Origin: Ambrosia x helenae
Taxonomy: Eukaryota > Streptophyta > Magnoliopsida > Asterales > Asteraceae
Direction: 5' to 3'
Assembly: GCA_030844895.1 (NCBI GenBank)
Contig: CM061224.1
Location: 75,462,567 to 75,526,566 of the forward strand
Length of the DNA stretch: 64,000 nucleotides
This document shows, piece after piece, positions 1-11,461 of this stretch (its first letter is position 1; each line of letters starts with the position of its first letter). Both the position numbers and the translations under genes were made by a program. The notes beneath the pieces are model-generated. The model ran no database searches and was not told the origin of the DNA. It was given only the letters and a program-made list of their open reading frames with translations.

Positions 1-132
1 TTCCATAATTAGCTTAATTAATTGATCAATCAAGGCTTGTGGTTGACCTCATTGTTGCAGCGATCAAAGGAAAAGGGAAACAGGTTTTCAGTGTGTATAT
101 ATATATATAGTGAGTTGGGATTAAATCAGGAA

Positions 133-216
133 AGAGCCATAGCTCAACTGGTTTGTGTGTATGTGTGTTTCAATCGGACCGCCCCCAGGCTCGGGTTCGA
201 GTCCTGGGAGGCTTCT
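133..216 (+). other. tRNA-like module in LTR (A box, B box, T-run)
   Basis: An A-box-like TAGCTCAACTGG is at 140-151 and a B box GGTTCGAGTCC at 194-204, followed by a T-rich tract from 216. Outer bases (GAGCC with GGCTT) can pair as a partial acceptor stem. The anticodon region is expanded by a GT repeat, so this is not a functional tRNA gene. It is antisense to the retroelement. Confidence 0.6.
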
Positions 217-432
217 TTTCTTTTCTTTTTTTTTAACAGATAAGGGGGAAAGGGGAGGCAGACTTGTGGGTCGGCTTCTGGGCCATGTTCTCTGGGCCGG
301 GTGTACTGGGCCGAGCAGCAGCAGACAAGGAAACGGTAGACAAGCTTGGGCCTGTTTCTTAGGTTCAGATGGGCTCTGAAAAAGGAATGGTTGGGTCTTG
401 GTTTGGGCTCAAGAGTGGAATAGGCTAGTAGT

Positions 433-443
433 ATTATTTATTA

Positions 444-495
<52 letters not shown>
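433..495. repeat. (ATT)n microsatellite in LTR
   Basis: Near-perfect ATT repeat. The same repeat is at 6386-6440 in the other LTR of this element, so it was present in the source copy. Confidence 0.9.
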
Positions 496-498
<3 letters not shown>

Positions 499-526
499 AA
501 ATAAAAAAAAAGTGACGGATGTCACA

Positions 527-541
527 ACATCCCCTACTTTT
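527..541 (-). other. Polypurine tract of Gypsy-1
   Basis: On the minus strand this reads AAAAGTAGGGGATGT directly before the 3' LTR start at 526. The same tract with its upstream CTTCGGGACGAAGTT context recurs at 22502-22540 in the related element, which supports its role as the plus-strand DNA primer site. Confidence 0.75.
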
Positions 542-1674
542 AGAAACTTCGTCCCGAAGTTATTAGAAACATAGGGTTATGGGTGTTTGGGTAGGGTTTG
601 GAAAATTCGAATGATTTGGATAAGAGGTTTGATAGGTGTGAGTTAAGGATTGGATCAGGTTCGTCTCGAATAATCAGGAGAATAAGAATCTAGTAAAACA
701 CGAAACTTCAAGTTTTAGGAATCCTAAATGTATGAGTTGATTGACTATAGAAAGACTAAATGAACTACCAAGTAAATAGGGTTTGTTCCTGGTCCGACAT
801 CCAGTCTCACTTTCAATGCATCATTAGTGTTTATATATAGGGTGTACCGCAGCTAACCCACCACACCTTTGATACCTTGAAAACGCACTGGACGCCTACC
901 AAAAACTCTAATAGAATTTCACACTACCTTAATGTACCTGTAAATTCATGATTACGTTCCGGACCGGAATCATCAATTTACCTTACATTAGGGTTTTATG
1001 TCCTTCTATGACCCTAACACATTAAAGCAAATAAGTTTCACAAGAAGATGACACAACAAACACATTGGGTTACAATGAGACGTTATCAAGGAAATGAGGC
1101 TATGTAATAATGAGGTCAATTGCATTGACTTGTAAGCATAACAGTATTTAAGTATGGGCTACCACTCGTCCGAGGAGCCCTTTAAATGAAATGTTTATCT
1201 GAGTTGCGTGGATAATACACACATGCAAGAAAGTTTGTAAGTACTACAACCATTAAGTGTAAGTGTTATCTTAGTGGCCTATAGAAATAGTTTACGAGTA
1301 TCATGAATAATTAAATGTTCAATGGATAGTCAAATTAAGGGAAAAATCAAGTTTCATATAACAAACAATGATGTTTTTAGAAAAGCTCTGTAGGATCAAG
1401 TATCAAGTTTTTAGTAGTTTGATTTTCATGGAAATCAAGTCCAAATGTTTCAAATAAATGTAAGGTAGAGTCTTTAAACTTCTACGATTAAAATAAACAT
1501 AACCAAATATGATAAATTTCCAATCTGTGTTCGTACACAATAGTATGCAAGGAAATTTCCAGATGTTATATGCTACTGAGTGCGACAAAATTGGGTACAA
1601 AATTATAATAGGATCAAGAAAATGAAAACACATGTATTGGATTTCTCGAGTCTTAGGAAGATTCCATCCATGGC
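542..1674 (-). mobile_element. Gypsy-1 internal region between gag and 3' LTR, non-coding
   Basis: No protease, reverse transcriptase, RNase H or integrase motif could be found on either strand. A stretch near 950-1015 (ACCTTACATTAGGG context) recurs at 22600-22690 in the related nested element, so this is normal 3' internal sequence of the family with pol deleted. Confidence 0.65.
783..872 (-). promoter_or_regulatory. Conserved module with TATA-like core
   Basis: On the minus strand it reads GGTGTGGTGGGTTAGCTGCG followed by a CCCTATATATAAACAC core. The same module occurs twice in the same element orientation inside Gypsy-2 (near 11251 and 11382). A promoter role is inferred only from the TATA-like core and the conservation. 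Confidence 0.4.
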
Positions 1675-2879
1675 TTAACCAGTGGGATTAACGTCATCCT
1701 GACCGTTTGCTTCATTGATATTGATATTGAAAGCTCGTCCATGTGCCACCAGGTTTACATTATTCAATTTAGGGCATCGAGGTCGCATGTGGTTAGGGTC
1801 TCCACAATGATAACATGCTCGACTGTTAGTAATCGGTAGTGGTTCCTGGGCAGCTGTTTGATGATTATCCTGTGTCCTAACCATTACTCGACAAGTGGTG
1901 ACAAAGTGTCCAAACCTTCCACATCTAGTGCATTGACGGCATGGAAGATTTGCAGGGTGATGATACTTGCAAGTGTTGCATTGAGGATGGATTCCCGTGT
2001 AGGCTTTCTTGATAGGAGGCTGAGTCACAGGGTCCTCTGATTATCGCCCATTCGTTTCTTAGAGTTCGAAGAAGTAGTGGCGGCCTTTACTAAAACAGTC
2101 TTAGATTGTTCAACAACATGGGTGGTTTTCTCAGCAGACGTCTTGGTGCCCTTCCTAACCAAGTTTCCTTTCCTTACGTGTTTGTCTGTCAAAGTGGCTG
2201 CAAGCTGGATGGCTTCTTCTACCGTAGTGGATTTGCCTCCAGTGACAACGTCTTGAATCAGGTCAAGTAATCCCTCGATATATTTCTCGATTGCTCGAGA
2301 GTCCGGGGTGACCATGTGTGGAACTAGTATGCTAAGTTCGTGATATCGAGTATTATACGCAAGATTCTCACCACTGTCTTGTTTCAACCAATGGAACTCT
2401 TCCTCTTGTTTCCTGATTTCGTTCCTAAGGCAGAATTTGGCGATCATGAGTTCCTTAACCTCAGCCCAAGACAAAGATAAAGCAACATCAGCGCCCCGAT
2501 TGCGCTTTTCGCCGTTCCACCAAGTTAATGCCCCCTTTTGAAAGACACTGGTGGCATAGCGAACGCGTAGTTCATCAGGACACTCGCTGTTCACAAAAGT
2601 GCTCTCCATGCTTTCAAACCATTGGAGGAGGCCAGTAGCACCCTCCTCGCCAGTGAATTTTGTGGGGTTGCAGGAGTTAAAGTGTTTGAAAGTGCACCGA
2701 AATTGAGTCGCACCCCCTGTGTTGGCACTGTTACTATTCTGGGTTATCTCACTGACAAGGTTCGGGATCACTGCAGCAATTTGCTCAGCGACTAAAGATG
2801 CGAGGCGACGATCAGAACGTTGTCCAGAAGCACGAATAGTGCGTTGGCTGGCATCACGGAGCATGCTGCGAGTAGACAT
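1675..2879 (-). pseudogene. gag: Gypsy-1 gag, one frameshift
   Basis: This is the structural gag protein of a Ty3/Gypsy element. It would assemble the cytoplasmic particle that packages element RNA. The first 284 codons (2879 to 2025) start MSTRSMLRDASQ and hold a retrotransposon gag domain, with FTGEEGATGLLQWFESMEST at about residues 74-95 and ALTWWNGEKR at about 116-125. A single frameshift near 2025-2028 moves the reading frame to a 117-codon segment (2028 to 1675). That segment has two CCHC zinc knuckles, CTRCGRFGHFVTTC and CYHCGDPNHMRPRC, which bind RNA. The start ATG lies about 690 bp from the primer-binding site, a normal leader length. No protease or polymerase follows, so the element is gag-only and would depend on enzymes from elsewhere. 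Apart from the frameshift the reading frame is clean, which suggests recent activity. Confidence 0.85.
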
Positions 2880-3570
2880 CTATGAGGTAGTCAATGAATA
2901 ATCATGAGATTAGAAAATGTAAGTGTATAACATTACAGATGATTATGAAAGTATGAACTTGTAAGCAATATATGAAAATCATGAAATGCAAGATGTTGTG
3001 TATGAAATGAGAGAGTATTATTGAAAAACTTGCATAAAAAGCTTAAAGTGCCCTTGTCTAGCTGTAAAGCCCAACAAGAACGTTGACTTTTCAAAGGAAT
3101 TGAACCCAATGGTGATCAAAGAAGACATGCTTTAGCCTATAAGTGGACACTCACTCCAGGAATCCCCAGGTAAGCATAACTGGTCCGTTATTGGATTTAT
3201 GCGCTATGCTTGCCTATGCCAGAAAATCCAGTGTACAGGCATCCACCCTTTCCAGATTGCATGTGTTCTATCACACTCATTAAAGCTCAACAACTTTGAA
3301 GGAGCAAAAATAAGGGTAGGCATCATGCCTAAGAGTGTCTTCATGAAAAGTACTGTTCCCGTTCCATGATGATGTAGACTTTCCACTCCTTGTAGGACAC
3401 CATCTTTATGCACCATGATGAAAGTTGAGAAGAAATGGAGAAGAAGGGAAAGATAGAGGATGGAAAGTAGAGGGAAATGAGGGGTAGGGTAATTTAGGAA
3501 ATATTATGCATGAAAGTTGAAGTTCGGTTATAGTCTAGGCCATTTTATCTAATAACCTAGTTCCCTATAA
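2880..3570 (-). mobile_element. Gypsy-1 untranslated leader
   Basis: Sequence between the primer-binding site and gag. A 70-codon open frame at 3204-3416 has no recognisable motif and I do not call it a gene. Nothing else is visible. Confidence 0.6.
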
Positions 3571-3587
3571 CCATGGCTCTGATACCA
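3571..3587 (-). other. Primer-binding site, tRNA-iMet type
   Basis: The minus strand reads TGGTATCAGAGCCATGG three bases after the end of the 5' LTR. This is the usual plant initiator-Met primer-binding sequence. It fixes the element orientation as minus. Confidence 0.9.
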
Positions 3588-4716
3588 ATCTGTAACACCC
3601 CAACCGATGGCGGAATCATCGAGATGCCACGTAATGATGATTGTTCAAAAGCTCATGGTACTAAAATGTAAATATTTGATTATTGAATATCGTTTTACAA
3701 CATATGAAAATGGATACATAACAAAATTTGAGATAGTTGATTTATTTAGTTTAAGTCCAAAGTCCTATATGAAGCGTCAAGCTGCTTATCCTGAAACATG
3801 CACGAAAATAAATTTGGTCAACATATGATGTTGGTGAGTACTACCTAGCTTTGTACATATAGTATAAGTTTGAAAAGTAGTAGAATTCATGTGTCTGGCA
3901 TCACCAAGGCATTATGTAAACACACAAGTAAGCAAACAAGACAAAGATCAAATGTAAAGTTGATAAAATGAAATTGATAATGAGCACCCTAACACGTGTC
4001 AAGTCTAAAAGAGCACCATAACATAAGTTATGTCTAAATGAGCACCGTAACATAAGTTACGTCTATATGTAAAGAGCACCATAACATAAGTTATGTCTAG
4101 ATGTATGATTTTGTATGTAAGCTACGTTCATGTTCAAACATAAGCACAAAGATAAACAAGACAAGTATATGAATTGTAAATGAATAAAAATGTATGTGTA
4201 AATGAATATGACAGTTTTGTATACTTGTGCATGAATCACCCCAAAAGTTGTAAAAGCGAAAAAGGGGATAAGTAAAACTCACCTTAGCAAGGTGGTAAGT
4301 CTTGTGTAATTGAATAAGTGTAATCCAACGTTGCCAAGTATCACCCTATGTATAAGGTAGCAAATAAGTCTAAGTCTATCTAGTCTATAAGTATTTTCTA
4401 GGGTTTCGAATTGGGGATAAGTATTCGTTTGATTTAGTAAATTAAGCGTTTAATAAATAAGCGAAATTTGATAAATAAATGAGAAAAGTCTTTTTGTAGA
4501 TTTTAAATCAAAGATGGTCACAATATAAAGTTTTAAGTGTGAAAATAATTTTTATAAAATTATTTTCTTATAAATAGAATATTAAATCTATTTATTTTAA
4601 TTTGTCAAAATATAACTTTAATATTTAAAAATATTAAAATTAGAGAATTTTTAAATTAAAAATTGTATTTCTGTTCCAAATAATCAGAAATAATTTATAT
4701 AAAACTTTGGTGCAAA

Positions 4717-4962
4717 TTGGAACGAAAGGAATGCGCGTATTTTTCTCCGAAAACATAGAAGACCGGTGGAAGTCCTCGAAAGTATCAAGACTACGTCTTT
4801 CTTTTGGTTTCGTCATAGAACTAGAATTAAAGATTTTGATTGGATAAAATGGTGTAAATATCCTCTGGATGTTATGTAATAGTTTGTTTTTGGCCCGGGG
4901 GTCCTTGTTTTAAGGTCCGTTCTTTTGGGCGTTTTCTAATGAAGTTTACTTTGCAAAAAAAA
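4717..4962 (+). mobile_element. 5'-truncated LINE inserted in the LTR
   Basis: The insert is flanked by an 18-bp perfect TSD, ATAAAACTTTGGTGCAAA, at 4699-4716 and 4963-4980; sister LTRs at 20970-20990 and 23535-23545 have only one copy. From 4718 the plus strand reads as a LINE ORF2 C-terminus (WNERNARIFL, then SFFWFRHR, ending KWCKYPLDVM and stop). A short 3' UTR and an A-run follow. Only about the last 56 codons were copied, as is usual for target-primed reverse transcription that stops early. Confidence 0.9.
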
Positions 4963-5369
4963 ATAAAACTTTGGTGCAAAAATATTGAAAAATGAATTTA
5001 TTATGATTTATTTATGATTAAAACTAACAAAAATTGATTAAAAATATTAAATAAATGATTTTTCAAAATTAAAATCATTTCAGAAAAGTTTAATGTTATA
5101 TAAACTCAGAATAATTTTTGTGGCAATTTATATAATCGTTTTGATATTTTTATAGAATTTTATAAATAAAATAGAATAAACTTAAAATATTTATTATATA
5201 TATAAAATAAATAATTTTTGAAAAACTAAAAATTGTATGTTAAACTTTTCTATTAGAATGACATAAAATAATTTTAATAGAATTTAAAGATCACATTTGG
5301 TATTTTAAAACTATTTAAAAAGAATAATAGATTAAGTATAAAGAAAAGAGTTTTTAAAAAATAAATGTG

Positions 5370-5445
5370 GATTGTGGGAATCGAACCAGTGACCTGACCC
5401 GGCCCAAAGTCTTAACCAAGACACCTACTACAAGCTGCTCCACGT
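5370..5445 (-). other. tRNA-like module in LTR, minus strand
   Basis: The minus strand has a B box GGTTCGATTCCC (5376-5387) and upstream an A-box-like TAGGTGTCTTGGTTAAG (5411-5427). A T-rich tract follows on that strand (5351-5362). It lies about 720 bp from the opposite-strand module at 6088-6170. Confidence 0.55.
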
Positions 5446-6021
5446 CTGATGTTGTTATATTTTTAAACAGATCAAAGTATATAAAGGTTAATTATTGAAA
5501 TCCCCAATTTGAAAACTATGAACCCTAGAATGAACATCGATCCAATTGACCCAACAAACACAAACGATTACGGTTAAAAGCTTAGGGCTTTTAATCCCTA
5601 AACCAAACCGTCCCTAACCCATCAAAAATTTCGAGTTAAATTGTACCTATAGATGTTGAATGCTCGGGTACGTTTTGCGGCCAGAAAGCTTTGAATTCGA
5701 GTAGATTTAGTGTTTGATAGGTGATTATGATTGAGGGGTTCTCTTAGTCGCACCATAAGGCTGTTGGGGAATGCTTCAATTTATAGTGCCATGTTCGTTT
5801 TGGAAGATTTTGATAGTTTGACCAAGAATGGTCAATGTCGAGCAATTCATGCTCGTTTAGAGCTGAGATTGCGTTCAGTAAACGTGTGGTGATGTGTTGG
5901 TCAAAACCGAATCACCTAATCTAAGCAAGGTTTCCATAATTAGCTTAATTAATTGATCAATCAAGGCTTGTTGTTGACCTCATTGTTGCAGCGATCAAAG
6001 GGAAAGGGAAACAGGTTTTCA

Positions 6022-6024
<3 letters not shown>

Positions 6025-6064
<40 letters not shown>
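6025..6064. repeat. (TA)n microsatellite
   Basis: About 19 TA units in the Gypsy-1 5' LTR; the 3' LTR copy near 97-110 has far fewer units, so it has changed length since insertion. Confidence 0.9.
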
Positions 6065-6068
<4 letters not shown>

Positions 6069-6087
6069 GTTGGGATTAAATCAGGAA

Positions 6088-6170
6088 TGAGCCATAGCTC
6101 AACTGGTTTGTGTGTGTGTGTGTTTCAATCGGACCACCCCCAGGCTCGGGTTCGAGTCTTGGGAGGCTTC
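6088..6170 (+). other. tRNA-like module in LTR (copy of 133-216)
   Basis: A box TAGCTCAACTGG at 6095-6106, B box GGTTCGAGTCT at 6149-6159, and a T-run at 6171-6184 that fits a Pol III terminator. It is the LTR partner of the module at 133-216. Confidence 0.6.
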
Positions 6171-6394
6171 TTTTTTTTTTTTTTAAACAGATAAGGGGGA
6201 AAGGGGAGGCAGACTTGTGGGCCGGCTTCTGGGCCATGTTCTCTGAGCCGGGTGTACTGGGCCGAGCAGCAGCAGACAAGGAAAAGGTAGACAAGCTTGG
6301 GCATGTTTCTTGGGTTCAGATGGGCTCTGAAAAAGGAATGGTTGGGTCTTGGTTTGGGCTCAAGAGTGGTCTAGGCTAGTAGTATTATTTATTA

Positions 6395-6434
<40 letters not shown>

Positions 6435-6476
6435 GATTATATAAAATAAAATAAAAAAAAAGTAACGGATGTCACA

Positions 6477-6898
6477 TATACCTTCACTTAGGGTATAGAG
6501 AAGTGGGAGCAATTGAAACAATATTTTCCAATATCCAACCAAGAGCTCCTCAACAGCTTTTATCCAAGCAAACAACTCCCAAGATCAAACAAACCAGCAC
6601 AATGAATCCTAGATCTAGACAGACAAAGACTCACAGAAGTAGTAGACCAGATCTATTAAGAAGATAAAATCTACTATTAATAAGATCAAGAACCAACACC
6701 TATGAACTAGATGAGATCCTTGATCATGAACCACAATACACAGATCTGTTAAGAGGATTTTAACAGATCTAGACGACAGACCAGATCTACACTAGATCTA
6801 ACCCTAACAAAGACAGACTGCAGCGGAAAACAAGAAAGACCACAAAATATCAGGAGCCTATGGCTCTGATACCATGTAAACTTTTGAAATACTAACCT
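6477..6898 (-). mobile_element. Leader fragment of a minus-strand LTR element
   Basis: The minus strand carries a primer-binding site TGGTATCAGAGCC (6862-6874) immediately after 24 bp of an LTR end (6875-6898, ending TTTACA). Downstream is a leader rich in AGATCT motifs with no clear gag. It is cut at 6477 by Gypsy-1 and at 6899 by Gypsy-2, so it is older than both. Superfamily is uncertain; a Copia origin is a guess. Confidence 0.6.
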
Positions 6899-9527
6899 TG
6901 TAACAACCCGGTCATTGGGGCCAGAAATTTTTGCACACTATTATTATTATTATTGTATAGTAATAAAGTAACCAAGAATAAATAATGGATAGTACGGTTA
7001 TGTGCGAAATTAAAAACCGAACTATTATAAATAAATATCATACATGAATACACGATACGTAACCGAATTAAAACCCGATAACGAACCTACGCAAATCATG
7101 AGTGATTAGTCATCTAAGAGGGGACACTTGTCCCCCCTCTTCTCTTGACAACACACTAACCCCAAACCATTAACTTGGTTACTGGTTTGTTTAAAAACCA
7201 TCAAAAACACAACCCTTATAAAAACCTCATAAACCACCCCTCTCATGTCTGCTCACCTATTTTCACACATACACATATCAGATTTAATGAGAGAGAGAGA
7301 GAGATCCGAAGTCTGGGGAAAAGAGGAGAGGGCGGTGGCCCTTGGCCGCGTACGGCGGAGCACGAGCGGAGCTCCAGAGATTCCGTTCCCCAACAACACA
7401 CACACACAACCACACCCAACCCACTTTTATCGATTATTATTAGTAAGAGAGAGAAGCAGAAGAAGAGCTAGACAGAGAGGAAGAGAGAGAGAGAGAGAGA
7501 GGTGTCGGAGAGAGAGAGAGAGATCCGAAAGAGGCAGAGGGTAGCTCCGGCGGCGGCGCTGCGTTTAATCAAGGTAATGGGTCTCTACAGTCAAGTGGTG
7601 AGCGGAATTGATTATTGTAGAAGCTATGATGAATGGATAGTGACGGTTTTGGTGTCAATCAAGTCAGATATGTCCTCAGGTACAAACCCCCAAATTAGCT
7701 TCTCTTTCTTTGAGTACTTTATGATGCAACCATGGTAGTGATATTGAGGTTAGTAGATGATGATGATGGTTAGCTGTTGTGGTTGGATGGTGGTCTTGAA
7801 TCAATGGTTGAAACAAAGGGACAGAAGGCTGCTGCCATGACTTCGGCAGCAGCGGTAGAGGGCGGTGGTTCAGGGTTCAGATTAGAAGCTTAAGGTGGTG
7901 ATGTCGGGATATGTTCCAGGTATCGATTTTGGGTACTGTTGTTCAAATCTGTTGCAAAGGAGAAAGGGAAAAGATGAGAAGTCAAGACCCGAGTTAACCG
8001 AGTTGACTCGGTCAACAGAAGTCAACCTGGTCAATGGACCAGTCAACCTGGTCAACCGAAGAATCTGAAAGGTCTAACATTGAGAACTCGAGCTATCTTT
8101 AGTTATAGTATTATTATACGTACGGACATGTGTGGAGACTCGACTAATAATAAAACAACTCGACTAAATACATAATTTATATATGTATATGAAAACAAGT
8201 ACATGAATCAATTAACCAAAGATGTGTATATTGGAATAATAGGATACGGATAGGATAGGATAGGATGCACGAGACATTGGACTATAAGACAAACATAGGA
8301 CATAAGACAATTGGATGATTAAACCTTGATGCAAGACTATAAGAATAACGTAGAAATGATGGATCAATAGATGTATATGGGACTTCGTACGCCTACAGGA
8401 TATGATGCAGATGTAATGGGACTCAAGCTGAAAAACACACTAAGTCTTCTATGCCCGATAGATTGGTCACGAAGACAAGATGAATATAGCTTCTTATGGA
8501 TTCATTTATAAGTTAAAGTCTATACCTAATAGAAATGGATAAGTAGGACCGTAGTTTGACAACTAGAATAAACTCACATAACCAACAAAAGGTTCCAGTC
8601 ATCCACACGTGTAACCGTGACGCTCGGTTACCCGCACTAACATTTATAAATTTGAATAGGATCATGGTAGTGATTGGAAACCCGACCTGAGATGCTATGT
8701 GACCGGATAAAACGCTACTAAGGTGAGTTCGTGTACTTCCCCTTTTTCTGTTTTAAATGCTTTGGGGTGAACATATGTTTATGTGTGTAAACTGTTTTGT
8801 GTAAACTTATTTGATGTGACAAGGGCTCCAGAAACCAGATGCACACTCATTAACCCAAGGGAGTTGGGCCACTTAATATATGGGCAGTACTACTTGGGGA
8901 ATCCCCCACGCACAGTGGATCCGGAAGCCCGGAAAACCCTCCACTGAGGCCTGCGGACCGTTGCGGCATATATTATGCCATGGGAATCCATAATGGGAGT
9001 AGGTGGATTCAGTGTTAGGATTGAGGTGTGACTTGTACATCACTATGTTTTGAACCGTGTGAACTTGTAAACTTGCTCTTGAACTGTTAAACTATTTTGG
9101 ATTTACTTAACTACTTACACGGACTCACCAGCATAATTGCTGACCCAACTCTTTTTAAGCATGTGTTCAGGTACTGCATTCGGAAGATTTTGAAGCATAC
9201 GGATTATGTTCATATGATGCGGATTATAGGTGATGTTTGCTAGATGACTTTGATAGAAGATTCAGCTATAAGGGTTGCGGATTAGAGCATTAAAGATAAG
9301 CGTTGGTACAAGTATGGAACGATTAGTGGATTACACTTCTCAACTGCTTCGACGACCGCCGCGTCTCGTCCCTGCATAGTTATTAGATTATTTATTGAAG
9401 TTGTGTATTCATATTTTGGATTAGAGATTGTATAAAACAATAAATATTAGTCTATCGTTGCTTCCGTTGTGCAAGTCTGTTACCAAACTGTCGTAACGTC
9501 TAGGCCCCTCCTGGTCGGGTTGTTACA
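6899..9527 (+). mobile_element. Gypsy-2 5' LTR, 2629 bp
   Basis: Starts TGTAACAACC and ends GGTTGTTACA, so its termini are perfect inverted repeats of each other. A primer-binding site follows after two bases. Open frames around 7175-7544 come from GA-rich low-complexity sequence and are not genes. The superfamily call rests on LTR length and style only. Confidence 0.85.
7289..7530. repeat. GA-rich low-complexity tracts
   Basis: GA dinucleotide runs at about 7289-7305, 7480-7502 and 7508-7523 in the LTR. They resemble GA-rich transcribed leaders of long LTRs. Confidence 0.75.
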
Positions 9528-9529
9528 GT

Positions 9530-9546
9530 TGGTATCAGAGCAACGG
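9530..9546 (+). other. Primer-binding site of Gypsy-2
   Basis: TGGTATCAGAGCAACGG two bases after the LTR end; tRNA-iMet type. It fixes plus orientation. Confidence 0.9.
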
Positions 9547-10742
9547 TTGTGGCGAAATAGGATACCTCCAGATATCCTATACCACACCAGGACAACTTAG
9601 AGAACCTAGCGTTTAAGGCTCTAAGACTACCTAGTTAGGGAATGCCTTGAAATCACATAAGACTAACCAGCGTAAGAAACGAAATAAGTTAAAACTTGAG
9701 TACCTGAACACAGTAGAATGCTTACAGGGACTTAGAACCAGTGTGACTAGTATACGAGTGTTGAGATACATGACTGATGACTACGATGGAGATTACTAGA
9801 ATAATTTCGTGAGGTAAATTGACGATTACATTTGACATCATGTAATTGTGAATTTACAGGCTCGAAAGAGTTCTAGGAAATCCGAAGAGTCGCCGGAGTG
9901 GTAAGTATTAACCATGACAACCGTAGAATTATGTAAGAAGATGGAATGCGATATAGTCGTAACCAAATACGTGATATACCTATGTGACTAGAACCGACAT
10001 ATTTTGCGACTTGGCGTGTTTTAATAGTAGTATACGCATGTACATGTCTCCATGACTATAGTAATATTTAATTTCTAAACATGGTTATACGCATAACTAT
10101 TAGTGAATTATATTATGATTGACTAACTTTTCATGTCTAAAATGTGAGCTAACCATAGAATCCAGGTACCTCGTCAAAAGTTGGCGTCACAATTTGAAAG
10201 AACCCAAAATAGCAAAGTGAACTTCAGTCAACCAAGCAAATGGATAACCCGATAAGTTTTACTTTTAACCAATGTTTATTGCCTACCGTATATAGTGTTG
10301 TCCCCATTTCTATAGTTCATACGTTGATGATCGTAGAATCACTTGCTTGCATCTCTTGACGGATTTAGATCAAAATTACAAGATTTACCAATGGGTTACT
10401 AGATTCTTTTATTTAAACTTGACTTTAGTAGAATTAAGACGAATATAATGTCTTGGGTTGTAACCATCTAGCAGGTTCTAGAGATATTTTCTGAATACCA
10501 GCCAAAAAGTCAGCAATATCAATCCAAGGAAACATTAACCACTATGAACATCCAAACCTTCACAACCTGAAGAAATCTAGATTGAACGCCGCAAGAGGTA
10601 TTATCAAGATTTAACATATGTTTGGTTACTTTAATGCCGAGGATGTCTTTAGATTAGTGTCAAAACCTTTGGATTAGTACCGTAGCATGCAAATGCGGAG
10701 ATGAGTTATCAGTATGAAACTTGTAGAGTTATATAGGTAGGC

Positions 10743-10757
10743 CCTAACGGGGGGAGC
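10743..10757 (+). other. Internal polypurine-tract-like copy
   Basis: CTAACGGGGGGAGCG closely matches the terminal tract TTAACGGGGGGAGAT before the 3' LTR at 12199. An LTR does not follow it. Confidence 0.5.
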
Positions 10758-11250
10758 GTATACAATCATGATAACGGTTATAAGAAATAGTTGACAAGAA
10801 TAAGAGGATACAGTCAAAGTTTAGTAGGGGAAATATTCATAGATGGAAATTCGACCATACCAGAAGCTAAGGATTAAGATATCAAAGGAAGGATGTATAC
10901 CTTTATCTTGATTAAGAGCGACATATTGTGTTTAGACGTCTAACCTTCTGACGTTTTCTTTTTAACAACTTGTCGTTATATCCTACCCCATATAACATAG
11001 AAAACTTTAAAGGTGTAAGAATTCAACCATTGTCCAGACAATATAGCTAGAGTTAAAAAAAAAATATATATTAGGCGTAAGACGAATGAGAGTGACATGT
11101 TATAAGATCACGACACCATATTTTAGTGCTTGACTTACTCAAAATAAGGTTATTAAGGACTAGTAACTCTCGGAACACACATAGGACTTCTTAAGAACGT
11201 TTTCCATTAAGTTTTTGGAGAGATTTTCAGTACGTTTACGTGGTGTCATT

Positions 11251-11461
11251 GGTGTGGTGGGTTAGCTGCGGTACACCCTATATATAAACACCAATGATAC
11301 ATCGGAAACAAGACTAAAAATCAAACCAAAAACAAATATGAATCGTTGAAATTTCTAGTACATTTTCGAGGTCATCACAGGTGTGGTGGGTTGGCTGCGG
11401 TACACCCTATATATAAACACCTACGGTACATCGAAAGTGAAACTAGGAATTAAACCAAGAA
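11251..11461 (+). repeat. Tandem pair of TATA-containing modules
   Basis: Two copies about 131 bp apart, each with GTGGTGGGTTRGCTGCGG followed by TACACCCTATATATAAACAC. A third copy lies in Gypsy-1 at 783-872 in the same element-relative orientation. Confidence 0.8.

Larger units (their letters stand above)
1..526 (-). mobile_element. Gypsy-1 3' LTR, cut by the window edge
   Basis: In element orientation (minus strand) this is the first 526 bp of the 3' LTR, beginning TGTGACATCCG at 526. It is nearly identical to 5932-6476, the matching part of the 5' LTR; the main difference is a much shorter TA run. The rest of the LTR and the matching TSD lie outside the window. It contains a tRNA-like module and an ATT microsatellite. 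Confidence 0.9.
3591..6476 (-). mobile_element. Gypsy-1 5' LTR, 2886 bp
   Basis: On the plus strand it runs from TGTAACACCCC at 3591 to GATGTCACA at 6476, so on the minus strand it is TG...CA. It is complete and contains a nested LINE fragment (4717-4962), two tRNA-like modules in opposite orientation, a TA run near 6027-6063 and an ATT run. The base after the LTR begins TATAC, the expected 5-bp TSD; its partner is outside the window. Confidence 0.9.

Noticed and set aside
7175..7738. Arg/Glu-rich open frames in the Gypsy-2 LTR
   Set aside because: They come from GA dinucleotide tracts inside an LTR.
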